Shown in pieces: positions 26,742 to 37,821 of a stretch of 50,537 bases of DNA (within the stretch, counting starts at the first letter, position 1; each line of letters begins with the position of its first letter). The notes beneath the pieces are model-generated. The model saw nothing but the letters and a program-made list of their open reading frames with translations. It was not told the origin of the DNA and did no database searches. The stretch covers positions 1 to 50,537 of the forward strand of contig NZ_JAGXFK010000009.1 in NCBI RefSeq assembly GCF_024637375.1, written 5' to 3'. The position numbers were made by a program, and so were the translations under genes. This DNA comes from Sediminimonas sp. (lineage in GTDB: Bacteria > Pseudomonadota > Alphaproteobacteria > Rhodobacterales > Rhodobacteraceae).

Positions 26742-27625
26742 TCGGGGAACAATTGCAGGCCCACCTGGACAGCGGCGCGACGACGCTGTGCCGGGCTTGG
26801 GCGATCACGCGCAATGACGGGGTGACGCTGGGCTTTACCGATCACGACCTGCCGCTCTTTTTCGAAGGCATCACTTTCAGCGCGTCGGCCGGGCTGAGTA
26901 CGTCGCATACCGTTCAGGGCACCGGCCTGGCGGTGGACAACGCCGAGGCCGCGGGCGCGCTAAGCGACGCGGGCGTCACGGCCGCCGATATCGAGGCGGG
27001 CCGCTACGACGGTGCCGAGCTGCGCGCATGGCTGGTCAACTGGGCAGTGCCCGAACAGCGGGTGATGCAGTTTCGCGGCCGCTTGGGCGAATTGCGCCGG
27101 TCGGGCGGGGCCTTTACCGCCGAGCTGCGCGGCCTGACCGAGGCACTGAACCGGCCGCTGGGACGGATCTACCAGAAACCCTGCACCGCTGTGCTGGGCG
27201 ACGCGGCCTGCGGGGTCGAGCTGTCGGCGCCGGGTTATGCGGCCGAGGCGGTGCTGGTCGCGGTCGCGCAGGCGCGGGTGTTGCACCTGCCACCGCTGTC
27301 GGGGTTTTCGCCGGGGTGGTTCAATCGCGGGGTGCTGACGATACTGGACGGCGCTGCGCAGGGATTGCGTGCGATGGTCAAGCGCGACCGCATCCGCGAT
27401 GCGGATGGCGCGCGCGAGATCACGCTGTGGGCGCCGCTGGGGGCGGTGCCGGCGCCGGGCGACCGGGTGGGCGTGCAGGCGGGGTGCGACAAGCGGTTCG
27501 ACACCTGCCGTTTCAAGTTCGGCAATGCGGCGAACTACCAGGGGTTTCCCGACATTCCCGGCACCGACTGGTTGACGGCCGTGCCCGCGACCATCGGCGA
27601 GACCGGCGGCGGGAGTCGCCGATGA
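26738..27625 (+). CDS. gene transfer agent baseplate hub protein (g13, DUF2163)
   Basis: The 295-residue protein matches DUF2163/TIGR02218: LCRAWAITRNDGVTLGFTDH, LSTSHTVQGTGLAVDNAEAA, RGLTEALNRPLGRIYQKPC, and a C-terminal Cys-containing part (GCDKRFDTCRFKFGNAANYQ) whose cysteines bind an iron-sulfur cluster in the RcGTA hub. ATGA overlaps join it to g12 and g14. Confidence 0.93.
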   Translation: MIGEQLQAHLDSGATTLCRAWAITRNDGVTLGFTDHDLPLFFEGITFSASAGLSTSHTVQGTGLAVDNAEAAGALSDAGVTAADIEAGRYDGAELRAWLVNWAVPEQRVMQFRGRLGELRRSGGAFTAELRGLTEALNRPLGRIYQKPCTAVLGDAACGVELSAPGYAAEAVLVAVAQARVLHLPPLSGFSPGWFNRGVLTILDGAAQGLRAMVKRDRIRDADGAREITLWAPLGAVPAPGDRVGVQAGCDKRFDTCRFKFGNAANYQGFPDIPGTDWLTAVPATIGETGGGSRR

Positions 27626-28122
27626 GCCGGGCTGCAACCCCCGGCGCGCAGGAGGTGTGCGGGCATGTGAGCGGCGCGCAGGTGGTGTGCGCGGCGCGCG
27701 GCTGGATCGGCACGCCCTACCGGCACCAGGCCTCGTGCCGCGGCGCGGGGGCCGATTGCCTGGGGCTGCTGCGCGGTATCTGGCGCGAGCTTTTCGGGCC
27801 CGAGCCACTGCCGGTACCCGCCTACAGCCGCGACTGGTCCGAGCCGCAGGGCGACGAGCGGCTGTGGCGCGCCGCGACCGAAGTGCTGGTTGCGGTGGAG
27901 CCGGGCGCGCCCTGGCAGCCCGGTGACGTGCTCTTGTTTCGGATGCGTGCCGGGGCGGTGGCCAAGCACCTGGGTATCGCGGGCGTGGCCGGCGCCGCGG
28001 CGACATTCATCCATGCCTATAGCGGGCACGGCGTGGTGGAAAGCCCGCTGAGCGCGCCCTGGCGGCGCCGCGTGGTAGCGCGATTTGCCTTTCCCGATAC
28101 AACCCCACAGGAGGTTCGCTGA
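27622..28122 (+). CDS. gene transfer agent NlpC/P60 peptidase (g14)
   Basis: The 166-residue papain-like peptidase degrades the recipient's cell wall peptide during DNA delivery. The catalytic Cys lies in GAGADCLGLLRGIWREL (about residue 50) and the His in VAKHLGIAG. A further polar residue is in ATFIHAYSGHGVVE. WIGTPYRHQASCRG is the usual substrate loop. It starts at ATG 27622 overlapping g13 and ends TGATG with g15. Confidence 0.92.
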   Translation: MSRAATPGAQEVCGHVSGAQVVCAARGWIGTPYRHQASCRGAGADCLGLLRGIWRELFGPEPLPVPAYSRDWSEPQGDERLWRAATEVLVAVEPGAPWQPGDVLLFRMRAGAVAKHLGIAGVAGAAATFIHAYSGHGVVESPLSAPWRRRVVARFAFPDTTPQEVR

Positions 28123-31100
28123 TGGCGACGATCGTATTCTCTGCCGCCGGTGCGGCACTGGGCGGCAGCGTCGGCGGCACTGCGCTGGGCCTGTCGATGA
28201 CGGCCGTGGGCCGCTTTGCCGGCGCGACGCTGGGCCGGGCGCTCGACCAGCGGCTGCTGGGGGCGGGCGCCGAGCCGGTCGAGACCGGCCGGGTGGAGCG
28301 ATTCCGCCTCACCGGCGCGGGCGAGGGCGATGCGGTGGCGCAGCTTCACGGGCGGATGCGGCTGGGCGGGCAGGTGATCTGGGCCAGCCGGTTCACCGAA
28401 GCCGTGCGCACAAGCGGCGGTGGCAAGGGGACCGCCCCGCGCCCCGGGACGCGCAGCTACAGCTATACCGTCAGCCTGGCCGTGGCGCTGTGCGCGGGTC
28501 CGGTCGGCGGCGTCACGCGCATCTGGGCCGATGGTACCGAACTGGCGCCCGAGGATCTGAACATGCGCATCTATACCGGCACGCGCGACCAGGCACCCGA
28601 CCCCCTGATCGAGGCGGTCGAGGGCGCGGGCGCCGTGCCCGCCTACCGTGGCACGGCCTACGTGGTGATGGAGGCGATGGCGCTGGAACGCTTCGGCAAC
28701 CGGGTGCCGCAGTTTTCCTTCGAGGTGGTGCGCCACGGCGCCACCGCTGCCGGGGCGGTGCCCGAGGCGGGGCAACTGGTGCGCGGAGTGGCGATGATCC
28801 CGGGTACCGGCGAATACGCGCTGGCGACGACGCCGGTGAGCTACGATCACGGCCCCGGCGCGCGGGTAAGCGCCAACGTGCATACCCCCTCGGGGCAGAC
28901 CGATTTCGCCACCTCGGTGGCGCGACTGGAGTCCGAGGCGCCGGGCTGCGCGGCGGTGTCGCTGGTGCTGGGCTGGTTCGGCGACGATTTGCGCTGCGAC
29001 CAATGCACGCTGCGCCCCAAGGTCGAACACCACGACGCGGACGGTGCCGAGATGCCCTGGCGCGTGGCCGGGTTGACCCGTGCCGGCGCGGCGCGCGTGC
29101 CGCGCGATGAAGACGGCCGCCCGGTCTATGGCGGCACGCCGGCCGATGCCGCTACAATCGAGGCCCTGCGCCACCTGGCCGCGCAGGGCAAGGCGGTAAT
29201 GGTGTATCCCTTCATCCTGATGGATCAGATGCCGGGAAACGGCCTGCCCGACCCGTGGAGCGACGCGCCGGACCAGCCGCACCTGCCCTGGCGCGGCCGG
29301 ATTACCGCCGACATCGCGCCCGGCCGCGACGGCAGCTCCGATGGCACCGCCGCCTTGGACGCGCAGGTGGCGGCCTTCTTCGGCACCGCGCAGGCATCGG
29401 ATTTCACAGTCACCGATGGCGCGGTCGGCTATCACGGCCCCGACGAATGGCGCTACAACCGGTTCATCCTGCACCAGGCGGCGTTGTGCGCGGCTGCCGG
29501 CGGCGTCGATGCGTTCTGTATCGGGTCGGAAATGAAGGCATTGACGCGGTTGCGCGGTGCCAACGGACGCTTTCCGGCGGTCGAGGCGCTGATCGCGCTG
29601 GCCGCCGAGGTGCGCGCCATCCTTGGCCCCCATGTGCGCATCGGCTATGCCGCCGACTGGAGCGAATACGCGGGCTTCAGCCCGCGAGAGGCCCCCGGCG
29701 ACCGCTATTTCCACCTCGACGCGCTATGGGCCAATGCCAACGTGGATTTCGTCGGCATCGACAATTACATGCCGCTCAGCGATTGGCGCGACTGCGACGA
29801 TCACCTGGATGCGCGTGACTGGCCGGCAATCCATGATCTTGACTACCTGCGCGCCAATATCGAGGGCGGCGAGGGCCATGACTGGTTCTACCACTCGCCC
29901 GAGGCGCGCGCGGCGCAGATTCGCACCCCGATCACCGACGGTGCCCATGATGAGCCCTGGATCTGGCGCGCCAAGGATATCCGCAACTGGTGGTCGCGCC
30001 CTCATCACGACCGTGTCGGCGGCGCTCGCCAGCCGGCGCCAACGCCGTGGGTGCCGGGCTCGAAACCGGTCTGGTTCACCGAACTGGGTTGTGCCGCCGT
30101 GGACAAGGGCACCAACCAGCCCAACAAGTTCTTCGATCCGAAATCCTCCGAGTCCGCGCTGCCGCATCATTCGGACGGGCGCCGCGACGAACTCATCCAG
30201 ATGCAGTATCTGCGCGCCATGCTCAGCTATTGGCAGGCGTCCGAAAACAACCCGCTGTCGGACGAATACGGCGGGCCGATGGTGGATATGGACCGCGCTT
30301 TCGTCTGGGCGTGGGACGCGCGCCCCTGGCCCGAATTTCCCGCCCGCGCCGACACCTGGGGCGACGCCGACAACCACGCGCGCGGACACTGGGTGACGGG
30401 GCGGCTGTCGCATCGTGCGCTGTCGGGCGTGGTGGCCGAAATCTGCCGCGGCGCGGGGCTTGGCGCGGTCGATGTGTCGGCGCTCTACGGGCTGGTGCGC
30501 GGCTACACAGTGGATAGCGTCGATGCGGCGCGTGCGGCCTTGCAGCCCCTGATGACGGTGCACGGGTTCGACGCGGTCGAGCGCGAAGGCGTGCTGCGCT
30601 TTGTCAGCCGTGGCGGGCACCGCGACCGGCAATTGGGCGAAGAAGATCTGGTGCGCAGCGATGAAATCGGCGGCCTGGTGGAACAGACCCGCGCCCCCGA
30701 GGCCGAAACGGCAGGTCGTGTGCGGCTGACATTCGTCGAGGCGGGCGGCGATCACGCCGTGGCGGCCGAAGAGGCGATCCTGCCCGAGGATGCCACCCAT
30801 GCCGTGGCTGCCTCGGAAATACCGATGGCGCTGACACGGGCCGAGGCGCGCGTGGTCGCCGAACGCTGGCTTGCGGAGGCGCGGGTGGCGCGTGAAGGGC
30901 TGCGCCTGGCGCTGCCGCCGTCGCGGCTTGCAGTGGGCGCCGGCGATGTGATCGCGCCCGAGGGGCAGCAGGGGCTCTACCGGGTGGACCGGGTCGAACA
31001 GGGCGCGGCGCAACTCATCGACGCGGTGCGCATCGACCCGTCGGTTCATGACGCCGCGCCTGCCGATGACGTGCCGGTGCAACTGGCGGCATTCGCCGCG

Positions 31101-32045
31101 CCGGTACCGGTTCTGCCGGTGTTCATGGATCTGCCACTGATCACCGGCGACGAAGTGCCCCACGCCCCGCATGTCGCCGCCGTGGCGCGCCCTTGGCCCG
31201 GCGCGGTGTCGGTCTACGCTGCGCCGACGGATGCCGACTATGCGCTCGACACGGTGCTGGAACGTTCCGCCAGCTTCGGGGTGACACAATCGGGGCTTGC
31301 GGCGGCGCGCCCCGGCCTGATGGATCGTGGCGCGGCGGTGCAGGTGCGCATGCACGGCGGAACGCTCGACAATGTCGCCGGCGGCGCGCTTCTGGCCGGC
31401 GGTAACCTCGCCGCGATCGGCGACGGCAGCGCCGATGGCTGGGAGGTGATACAGTTCGCCGAGGCCGAGCTGATCGCCGCCGACACCTATATCCTTCGTG
31501 GGCTGTTGCGCGGGCAGGCGGGCAGCGACGGTGTGATGCCGCCAATCTGGCTACCCGGCGCGCAGTTTGTACTGCTCGACGGGGCGCCGGAACAGATCGG
31601 ACTCGCTGCGGCAGAACGCGGTTTGGCGCGCCACTACCGCATCGGGCCCGCACGGCGGGGCGTCGACGACCCCAGCTATGACCACCAGGTGTTGGCGTTC
31701 GAAGGTATCGGCCTGCGTCCCTACCGGCCGGCGCACCTGCGGGCGGTCGACGACGGCGCGGCGCTGGCGCTTAGCTGGGTGCGGCGTACCCGCGTGGACG
31801 GTGACAGCTGGGACGGCCCCGACGTGCCGCTGGGCGAGGAGAGCGAGCGCTACCTGCTGCGGGTGCTGCGCGATGGCAAGCTGCTGCGCGAGGTTTCGCT
31901 GGAGGCGCCGGGCTGGGTCTACGACGCCTCAACGCGCGCCGACGATGGCACCCAGGCCGGCAGCGCGCCGTTCCGCATCGCGGTCGCGCAGGTCTCGGCG
32001 CGGGTTGGGCCGGGTTACTTCGCCGTGCGCGATATCCCGGGGTAG
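28122..32045 (+). CDS. gene transfer agent megatron/tip protein with TIM-barrel domain (g15)
   Basis: The 1307-residue protein is the largest GTA component, forming the baseplate centre and penetrating the outer membrane. The N-terminus has a glycine-rich hydrophobic stretch (AAGAALGGSVGGTALGLSM) and LRLGGQVIWASRF. The middle (about residues 340-720) is a glycoside-hydrolase-like TIM barrel with DGAVGYHGPDEWRYNRFILH, FCIGSEMKALTRLRG and YAADWSEYAGFSPREA. Phage-tail beta modules follow. Frame and length agree with RcGTA g15. It ends the cluster. Confidence 0.94.
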   Translation: MATIVFSAAGAALGGSVGGTALGLSMTAVGRFAGATLGRALDQRLLGAGAEPVETGRVERFRLTGAGEGDAVAQLHGRMRLGGQVIWASRFTEAVRTSGGGKGTAPRPGTRSYSYTVSLAVALCAGPVGGVTRIWADGTELAPEDLNMRIYTGTRDQAPDPLIEAVEGAGAVPAYRGTAYVVMEAMALERFGNRVPQFSFEVVRHGATAAGAVPEAGQLVRGVAMIPGTGEYALATTPVSYDHGPGARVSANVHTPSGQTDFATSVARLESEAPGCAAVSLVLGWFGDDLRCDQCTLRPKVEHHDADGAEMPWRVAGLTRAGAARVPRDEDGRPVYGGTPADAATIEALRHLAAQGKAVMVYPFILMDQMPGNGLPDPWSDAPDQPHLPWRGRITADIAPGRDGSSDGTAALDAQVAAFFGTAQASDFTVTDGAVGYHGPDEWRYNRFILHQAALCAAAGGVDAFCIGSEMKALTRLRGANGRFPAVEALIALAAEVRAILGPHVRIGYAADWSEYAGFSPREAPGDRYFHLDALWANANVDFVGIDNYMPLSDWRDCDDHLDARDWPAIHDLDYLRANIEGGEGHDWFYHSPEARAAQIRTPITDGAHDEPWIWRAKDIRNWWSRPHHDRVGGARQPAPTPWVPGSKPVWFTELGCAAVDKGTNQPNKFFDPKSSESALPHHSDGRRDELIQMQYLRAMLSYWQASENNPLSDEYGGPMVDMDRAFVWAWDARPWPEFPARADTWGDADNHARGHWVTGRLSHRALSGVVAEICRGAGLGAVDVSALYGLVRGYTVDSVDAARAALQPLMTVHGFDAVEREGVLRFVSRGGHRDRQLGEEDLVRSDEIGGLVEQTRAPEAETAGRVRLTFVEAGGDHAVAAEEAILPEDATHAVAASEIPMALTRAEARVVAERWLAEARVAREGLRLALPPSRLAVGAGDVIAPEGQQGLYRVDRVEQGAAQLIDAVRIDPSVHDAAPADDVPVQLAAFAAPVPVLPVFMDLPLITGDEVPHAPHVAAVARPWPGAVSVYAAPTDADYALDTVLERSASFGVTQSGLAAARPGLMDRGAAVQVRMHGGTLDNVAGGALLAGGNLAAIGDGSADGWEVIQFAEAELIAADTYILRGLLRGQAGSDGVMPPIWLPGAQFVLLDGAPEQIGLAAAERGLARHYRIGPARRGVDDPSYDHQVLAFEGIGLRPYRPAHLRAVDDGAALALSWVRRTRVDGDSWDGPDVPLGEESERYLLRVLRDGKLLREVSLEAPGWVYDASTRADDGTQAGSAPFRIAVAQVSARVGPGYFAVRDIPG

Positions 32046-32117
32046 GCCTGCGCTGCAAACGCCCCGGGGCATGTCCGACCGGAAGATGCACGCAGCCACG
32101 AAACCCAACGCACGTTG

Positions 32118-32193
32118 CTTCATCTTTCCCAAAATACTCCCGCCGGAGGCTCCCGTCGGCGCGGTTCGCGCCACGGCGGGGTGCTCACCCCGC
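32118..32193 (-). repeat. multi-hairpin intergenic element downstream of the TraR/DksA gene
   Basis: On the minus strand: hairpin GCGGGGTG/CACCCCGC (32193-32176, overlapping the gene's stop), hairpin GGCGCG/CGCGCC (32172-32158), a GC-rich segment, then the conserved tail GGGAGTATTTTGGG plus AAAGATGAAG (32141-32118). It has the same order as the element at 8738-8801, and it separates the gene transfer agent cluster from the minus-strand gene. Confidence 0.6.
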
Positions 32194-32523
32194 GGCGCAG
32201 CTTATGCAGCGCGGGGCGGCCGGGTCGAGCTCAAGCCGCCTCGGCGCGATCGGCTCGCCGCAATCCATGCAATGGCCATACTCGCCCTCGTCCAGGCGTA
32301 CCAGCGCGGCGCGCAGGCGGCGCGTCTCGCCGTCGCGGCGAGTCTGCGCAGCCTTGGACATCGCCTGCATCTGCAAAGCGTCCATACGGCTGAGCCGGCC
32401 GGTGGCCTGCTGATCGAGGGTGACCACCTGCTGGCCCTGGGCACCGAGGTCGTCGCCCTCCTGCAACGCGGCCAGGCGCGCCTCGATCAGGGCGCGGAAC
32501 CGGTCGGCTGATTCGTTGTCCAT
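32185..32523 (-). CDS. TraR/DksA-family zinc-finger protein
   Basis: The 112-residue protein has a helical N-terminus (MDNESADRFRALIEARLAAL, then LQMQAMSKAAQTRRDGETRR) and a C-terminal four-cysteine zinc finger, CMDCGE and CISC, about 15 residues apart. DksA/TraR proteins bind in the RNA polymerase secondary channel and modulate transcription. This short form lacks the long coiled coil and the usual acidic tip motif is not obvious, so polymerase action is uncertain. The start ATG at 32523 is preferred over one three codons upstream. It is divergent from cysE. Confidence 0.88.
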   Translation of the reverse strand: MDNESADRFRALIEARLAALQEGDDLGAQGQQVVTLDQQATGRLSRMDALQMQAMSKAAQTRRDGETRRLRAALVRLDEGEYGHCMDCGEPIAPRRLELDPAAPRCISCAAG

Positions 32524-32616
32524 GGCGCACACCTCTTCGTGACGGGCTTTGCATTTTCGTCGCGCGGGTCTATCTGCTAGACTTGTCGCAGTTGCAGCAG
32601 GGGATCAAGCACCGCC

Positions 32617-33426
32617 ATGGCCAAAACACACGCGAACCTGTCGGAAATCGACCCGGTCTGGGACCGTATCCTGACCGAAGCCGAGGCGGCCGTCGCCGAC
32701 GAACCCCTGCTGGGCGGCATGATCCATTCGTGCATCCTGCATCACGGCGCAATCGATCGCGCCCTGGCTTACCGCAACGCGATGAAGCTGGCCTCGGGCG
32801 AGATGAGCGAGCAGTTGATTCGCGAGATCTGCGATGCGGCCTATGCCAGCGAACCGGCGCTGGCGATGGCGGCGCGTGCCGATATCGTGGCGGTTTACGA
32901 GCGTGACCCGGCCTGCCACCGGTTCCTTCAGCCGCTCTTGTTCTTCAAGGGGTTCCAGGCCGTGCAGGCGTATCGTGTCGCGCATTGGCTGTGGCGGCAG
33001 GGCCGCCGCGACATGGCCTACTTTTTCCAGATGCGAGTGTCCGAGACGTTTGGCGTCGATATCCATCCCGCCGCCCGGATCGGGCAGGGGATCATGATTG
33101 ATCACGCCCATTCGATCGTCATCGGCGAAACGGCGGTGGTCGGCGACAACGTCTCGATGCTGCACTCGGTTACCCTGGGCGGTACCGGCAAGGATGAAGA
33201 GGATCGCCACCCCAAGATCGGCGACGGCGTGCTGATCGGTGCCGGGGCCAAGGTGCTGGGCAATATCAGCATCGGCCGCTGCTCGCGCATCGCTGCCGGG
33301 TCGGTGGTGCTGCATGACGTGCCCGAGAAATCCACCGTCGCCGGCGTGCCGGCCAAGGTGGTGGGCGAGGCCGGCTGCGCGCAGCCCTCGGTCACCATGG
33401 ATCAGCTATTGGGCACCAAGGGCTGA
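32617..33426 (+). CDS. cysE: serine O-acetyltransferase
   Basis: The 269-residue cytosolic enzyme makes O-acetylserine, the carbon acceptor for cysteine synthesis. The N-terminal helical domain (EAEAAVADEPLLGGMIHSCI) is followed by a left-handed beta helix: GVDIHPAARIGQGIMIDHAH with the catalytic His, SIVIGETAVVGDNVSMLHSV, TLGGTGKDEEDRHPKIGDGV and GSVVLHDVPEKSTVAGVPAK. Length is typical of the long CysE form in this group. Note that cysS and its Cys-rich leader are about 12 kb away. Confidence 0.96.
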   Translation: MAKTHANLSEIDPVWDRILTEAEAAVADEPLLGGMIHSCILHHGAIDRALAYRNAMKLASGEMSEQLIREICDAAYASEPALAMAARADIVAVYERDPACHRFLQPLLFFKGFQAVQAYRVAHWLWRQGRRDMAYFFQMRVSETFGVDIHPAARIGQGIMIDHAHSIVIGETAVVGDNVSMLHSVTLGGTGKDEEDRHPKIGDGVLIGAGAKVLGNISIGRCSRIAAGSVVLHDVPEKSTVAGVPAKVVGEAGCAQPSVTMDQLLGTKG

Positions 33427-33443
33427 ACGCCGGCGCGGCGTGG

Positions 33444-33947
33444 TCACGGCAGTTTGCCGATCAGGCGACCAATCACGGCGTCGAGGCTGTCCAGCTTCTC
33501 GAACCGGCTTGTAGGCACACGGCGCAGGGCGTTGCGCGCGGCCTTGGCGCCCGTGCTGTCCGCCTTGGTGTGCCGCGCCGCCGGACAATCATCTATGGGC
33601 GGCAATGCCGAATCCGGGGACGTTCCCCCGAACCAGAGATAGTGGCGCGCCTCCAGGTCGTCGTCCACCACGATGGCAATGACACAGCCCGCCGGGCGCG
33701 CGGCAAGGCGCAGGCCAATGTCGAAATGCCGCCGCTTGCCCCCGACGCGCAGCGCCTTGAACTGGATATGCCGGGTAATTGCGCCGCGCGTGACAACCAG
33801 GTCATAGCCGCCGCTGTCGAACTCGCTGCGCAGCACCTCGACGTCGTATGCGCCCGCTTGCCAGCATCGTTGCAACAGGCGCCCGACGAAGAGATGCTCC
33901 AGTATGATTTCCCGAAGCACCGAATGCCGGGAATGCGCGGATGCCAT
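33444..33947 (-). CDS. PD-(D/E)XK nuclease-like protein of unknown function
   Basis: The 167-residue product has the arrangement E17 (VLREIILEHLFVGRLL), then D49 in SEFDSGGYDLVV and Q62-F-K64 in HIQFKA. That is the core of PD-(D/E)XK-fold proteins with Q instead of E before the lysine. WFGGTSPDSALPPIDDCPAA and a basic C-terminus follow. A nuclease or nuclease-derived DNA-binding role is inferred from this pattern only. Its ATG overlaps the pdhC stop (TGATG), so it is translated with the pyruvate dehydrogenase operon, which is odd for a DNA enzyme. It is convergent with cysE, 17 bases away. Confidence 0.6.
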   Translation of the reverse strand: MASAHSRHSVLREIILEHLFVGRLLQRCWQAGAYDVEVLRSEFDSGGYDLVVTRGAITRHIQFKALRVGGKRRHFDIGLRLAARPAGCVIAIVVDDDLEARHYLWFGGTSPDSALPPIDDCPAARHTKADSTGAKAARNALRRVPTSRFEKLDSLDAVIGRLIGKLP

Positions 33948-35308
33948 CAGGCCAGCATCAGCATCGGGTTTTCCAGGTTCTTCACGATCTGCTGGAGCAG
34001 TTTGGCGCCGAGCGCGCCGTCGATGACGCGGTGATCGACGCTCAGCGTCACGCTCATTACCGTGGCGGTTGTCACTTCGCCATCCTTCCCGACCACCGGT
34101 TTCCTGACGCCCGCGCCCACGGCCAGGATGGCGCCGTGCGGGGGGTTGATGACGGCGTCGAAATTGTCGATCCCGTACATCCCGAGGTTGGAAATGGCGA
34201 AACTGCCGCCCTGGTATTCGCCCGGCGCCAGCTTGCGGTCGCGGGCGCGGGTGGCGAGGTCTTTCATCTCGGCCGACAATGCCGAGAGCGATTTCATCTC
34301 GGCATCCTTGAGAACGGGCGTGAACAGCCCGCCCTCGACGGCTACGGCCACCGCCACGTCGGACGGCTTCAGCCGCAGGATACGGTCGCCGGCCCAGACG
34401 GCGTTGGCGTCGGGCACGGCCTGAAGCGCCAGCGCGCAGGCCTTGATGATGAAGTCATTGACGCTGAGCTTCACGCCGCGCGCCTGGAGCTGCTTGTTGA
34501 GATCGGCGCGGAACGACATCAGCGCGTCCATGCGGATATCGCGGCGCAGGTAGAAATGCGGGATCGTCTGCTTGGCCTCGGTCAGGCGGGCGGCAACGAT
34601 CTTGCGCATACCGTCGAGCTTGATTTCCTCGGTTTCGCGGTCCGCGTAAAGCGCCTTGACGGTTTCCGCATCGGGCCCCGCGGGGGCGGCACCCGCTGCC
34701 GGTGCGGGCGCCTTTTCGGCACGAGGTCCCGGCTCGGGGGCCGGGACGGATGTGGCGGCTGCCTTGGCATCCACCACATCCGCCTTGACGATCCGACCAC
34801 GCGGACCCGAGCCGGTCACCTGCGTCAGGTCCAGCCCCTTTTGCGCCGCGATCCGGCGCGCCAGCGGCGAGGCGAAAACCCGCTCTCCCTTCTCGTCGGT
34901 CGGCGCGGCGGGGGCCTTGGCGGGGGCGTCAGCCGAGGCATCGCCGCCCTTCTCGGCCTTGGGCGCGGCCGGTTTGGCCCCGTCATCGGGGGTCTTTTCC
35001 TTGGCCTTTTCATCCGTCCTGGTCTTGGGCGCAGGCTTGGCGCTGTCGATGTCGGAGGCATCCTCGCCCTCCTCCAGCAACACCGCGATGGGGGTGTTGA
35101 CCTTGACGCCTTCGGTGCCCGCCTCGATCAGGATCTTGCCGATGGTGCCCTCGTCGGCGGCCTCGAATTCCATCGTGGCCTTGTCGGTCTCGATCTCGGC
35201 CAGCAGATCGCCCGAGGCGACCTCGTCGCCTTCCTTGACCAGCCATTTGGCAAGCGTGCCTTCTTCCATGGTGGGCGACAGCGCGGGCATGAGAATTTCG
35301 GTCGGCAT
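33947..35308 (-). CDS. pdhC: dihydrolipoamide acetyltransferase, E2 of pyruvate dehydrogenase
   Basis: The 453-residue core of the complex has one lipoyl domain (residues 1-80, lipoyl lysine K43 in [13 protein letters not shown]) and an Ala/Pro/Lys-rich linker. A peripheral-subunit-binding domain follows ([20 protein letters not shown], about 145-180). The catalytic domain has [16 protein letters not shown] with the active His/Asp and ends ENPMLMLA. It starts 13 bases downstream of pdhB. Its first 275 bases are almost identical to those of pdhB. Confidence 0.96.
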   Translation of the reverse strand: MPTEILMPALSPTMEEGTLAKWLVKEGDEVASGDLLAEIETDKATMEFEAADEGTIGKILIEAGTEGVKVNTPIAVLLEEGEDASDIDSAKPAPKTRTDEKAKEKTPDDGAKPAAPKAEKGGDASADAPAKAPAAPTDEKGERVFASPLARRIAAQKGLDLTQVTGSGPRGRIVKADVVDAKAAATSVPAPEPGPRAEKAPAPAAGAAPAGPDAETVKALYADRETEEIKLDGMRKIVAARLTEAKQTIPHFYLRRDIRMDALMSFRADLNKQLQARGVKLSVNDFIIKACALALQAVPDANAVWAGDRILRLKPSDVAVAVAVEGGLFTPVLKDAEMKSLSALSAEMKDLATRARDRKLAPGEYQGGSFAISNLGMYGIDNFDAVINPPHGAILAVGAGVRKPVVGKDGEVTTATVMSVTLSVDHRVIDGALGAKLLQQIVKNLENPMLMLA

Positions 35309-35321
35309 CGCGTCTGTCTCC

Positions 35322-36767
<1,446 letters not shown>

Positions 36768-36782
36768 TGTTCGATCTCTCCC

Positions 36783-37793
36783 TTACGCGTCCTGCGGCAC
36801 TTCGGCGGCGTAGATATCCGTCCACAACTCGGCCTCGTCCGGTTCAGAGCTGTCCTTCGCGAACTCGGCCGCATCATTGACGATGCCCTTGATTTCCTTG
36901 TCGATGGCCTTGAGATCATCCTCGGTCGCGTGCTTGCCCGAAAGCAGCAATTCGCGCACATGTTCGATGGCGTCCTTCTCGTCGCGCATCTTCTGGACTT
37001 CCTCGCGGGTGCGGTATTTCGCCGGGTCGCTCATCGAATGGCCGCGATAGCGGTAAGTCTTGACCTCGAGGATATACGGCCCCTTGCCGGACCGGCAGTG
37101 CGCCACGGCCTTGTCGCCGGCGGCCTTGACCGCCAGCACGTCCATGCCGTCGACCGCCTCGCCGGGGATGCCGAACGCCCCGCCGCGGGTGTGGATCTCG
37201 GGGGAGGAGGTCGAGCGCTCCTGCGATGTGCCCATGGCGTACTGGTTGTTCTCGATCACGAAGACCACGGGCAAATCCCACAGCGCGGCCATGTTGAAGG
37301 TCTCGTAGACCTGGCCCTGGTTGGCGGCGCCATCGCCGAAATAGGTGAAAGTCACCCGGTCGGTACCGCGGTACTTGTCGGCGAAGGCCAGCCCCGCGCC
37401 GAGCGGCACGTTGGCGCCGACGATGCCGTGGCCGCCGTAGAAATCCTTTTCCTTGGAAAACATGTGCATCGAGCCGCCCTTGCCGTGCGAATACCCGCCC
37501 TCGCGGCCGGTCAGCTCGGCCATCACGCCCTCGGGTTTCATCCCGCAGGCCAGCATGTGGCCGTGGTCGCGGTAGGTAGTGATGCGCTTGTCGCCCTCTT
37601 CCGCGGCGGCTTCCAGCCCCACGACGACGGCTTCCTGCCCGATGTAGAGGTGACAGAACCCGCCGATCAGCCCCATGCCGTATAGCTGGCCGGCCTTTTC
37701 CTCGAATCGCCGGATCAGCAGCATGTCGCGGTAATAGCGTTTCAATTCCTCGGCAGAAACATTTGGTTTCTTTTGGGTTTTTCTGGCTGCCAT
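36783..37793 (-). CDS. pdhA: pyruvate dehydrogenase E1 alpha subunit
   Basis: The 336-residue subunit binds thiamine diphosphate and decarboxylates pyruvate. The motif GDGAANQGQVYETFNMAALW with the downstream IENNQYAMGTSQERS is the ThDP/Mg site. RYRGHSMSDPAKYRTREEVQ is the phosphorylation-loop region of E1-alpha proteins. Length is normal and the ATG at 37793 gives MAARKTQKKPNVSAEELKRY. It is the first gene of pdhA-pdhB-pdhC and the PD-(D/E)XK-like gene. An inverted repeat 30 bases upstream may be an operator. Confidence 0.96.
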   Translation of the reverse strand: MAARKTQKKPNVSAEELKRYYRDMLLIRRFEEKAGQLYGMGLIGGFCHLYIGQEAVVVGLEAAAEEGDKRITTYRDHGHMLACGMKPEGVMAELTGREGGYSHGKGGSMHMFSKEKDFYGGHGIVGANVPLGAGLAFADKYRGTDRVTFTYFGDGAANQGQVYETFNMAALWDLPVVFVIENNQYAMGTSQERSTSSPEIHTRGGAFGIPGEAVDGMDVLAVKAAGDKAVAHCRSGKGPYILEVKTYRYRGHSMSDPAKYRTREEVQKMRDEKDAIEHVRELLLSGKHATEDDLKAIDKEIKGIVNDAAEFAKDSSEPDEAELWTDIYAAEVPQDA

Positions 37794-37821
37794 ACGGCCT
37801 CACCTCCCATGGGTGTGAATA

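Noticed and set aside
17955-32045. Active prophage
   Set aside because: No integrase, repressor, replication or attachment-site signals; gene content and order are those of RcGTA-type agents.
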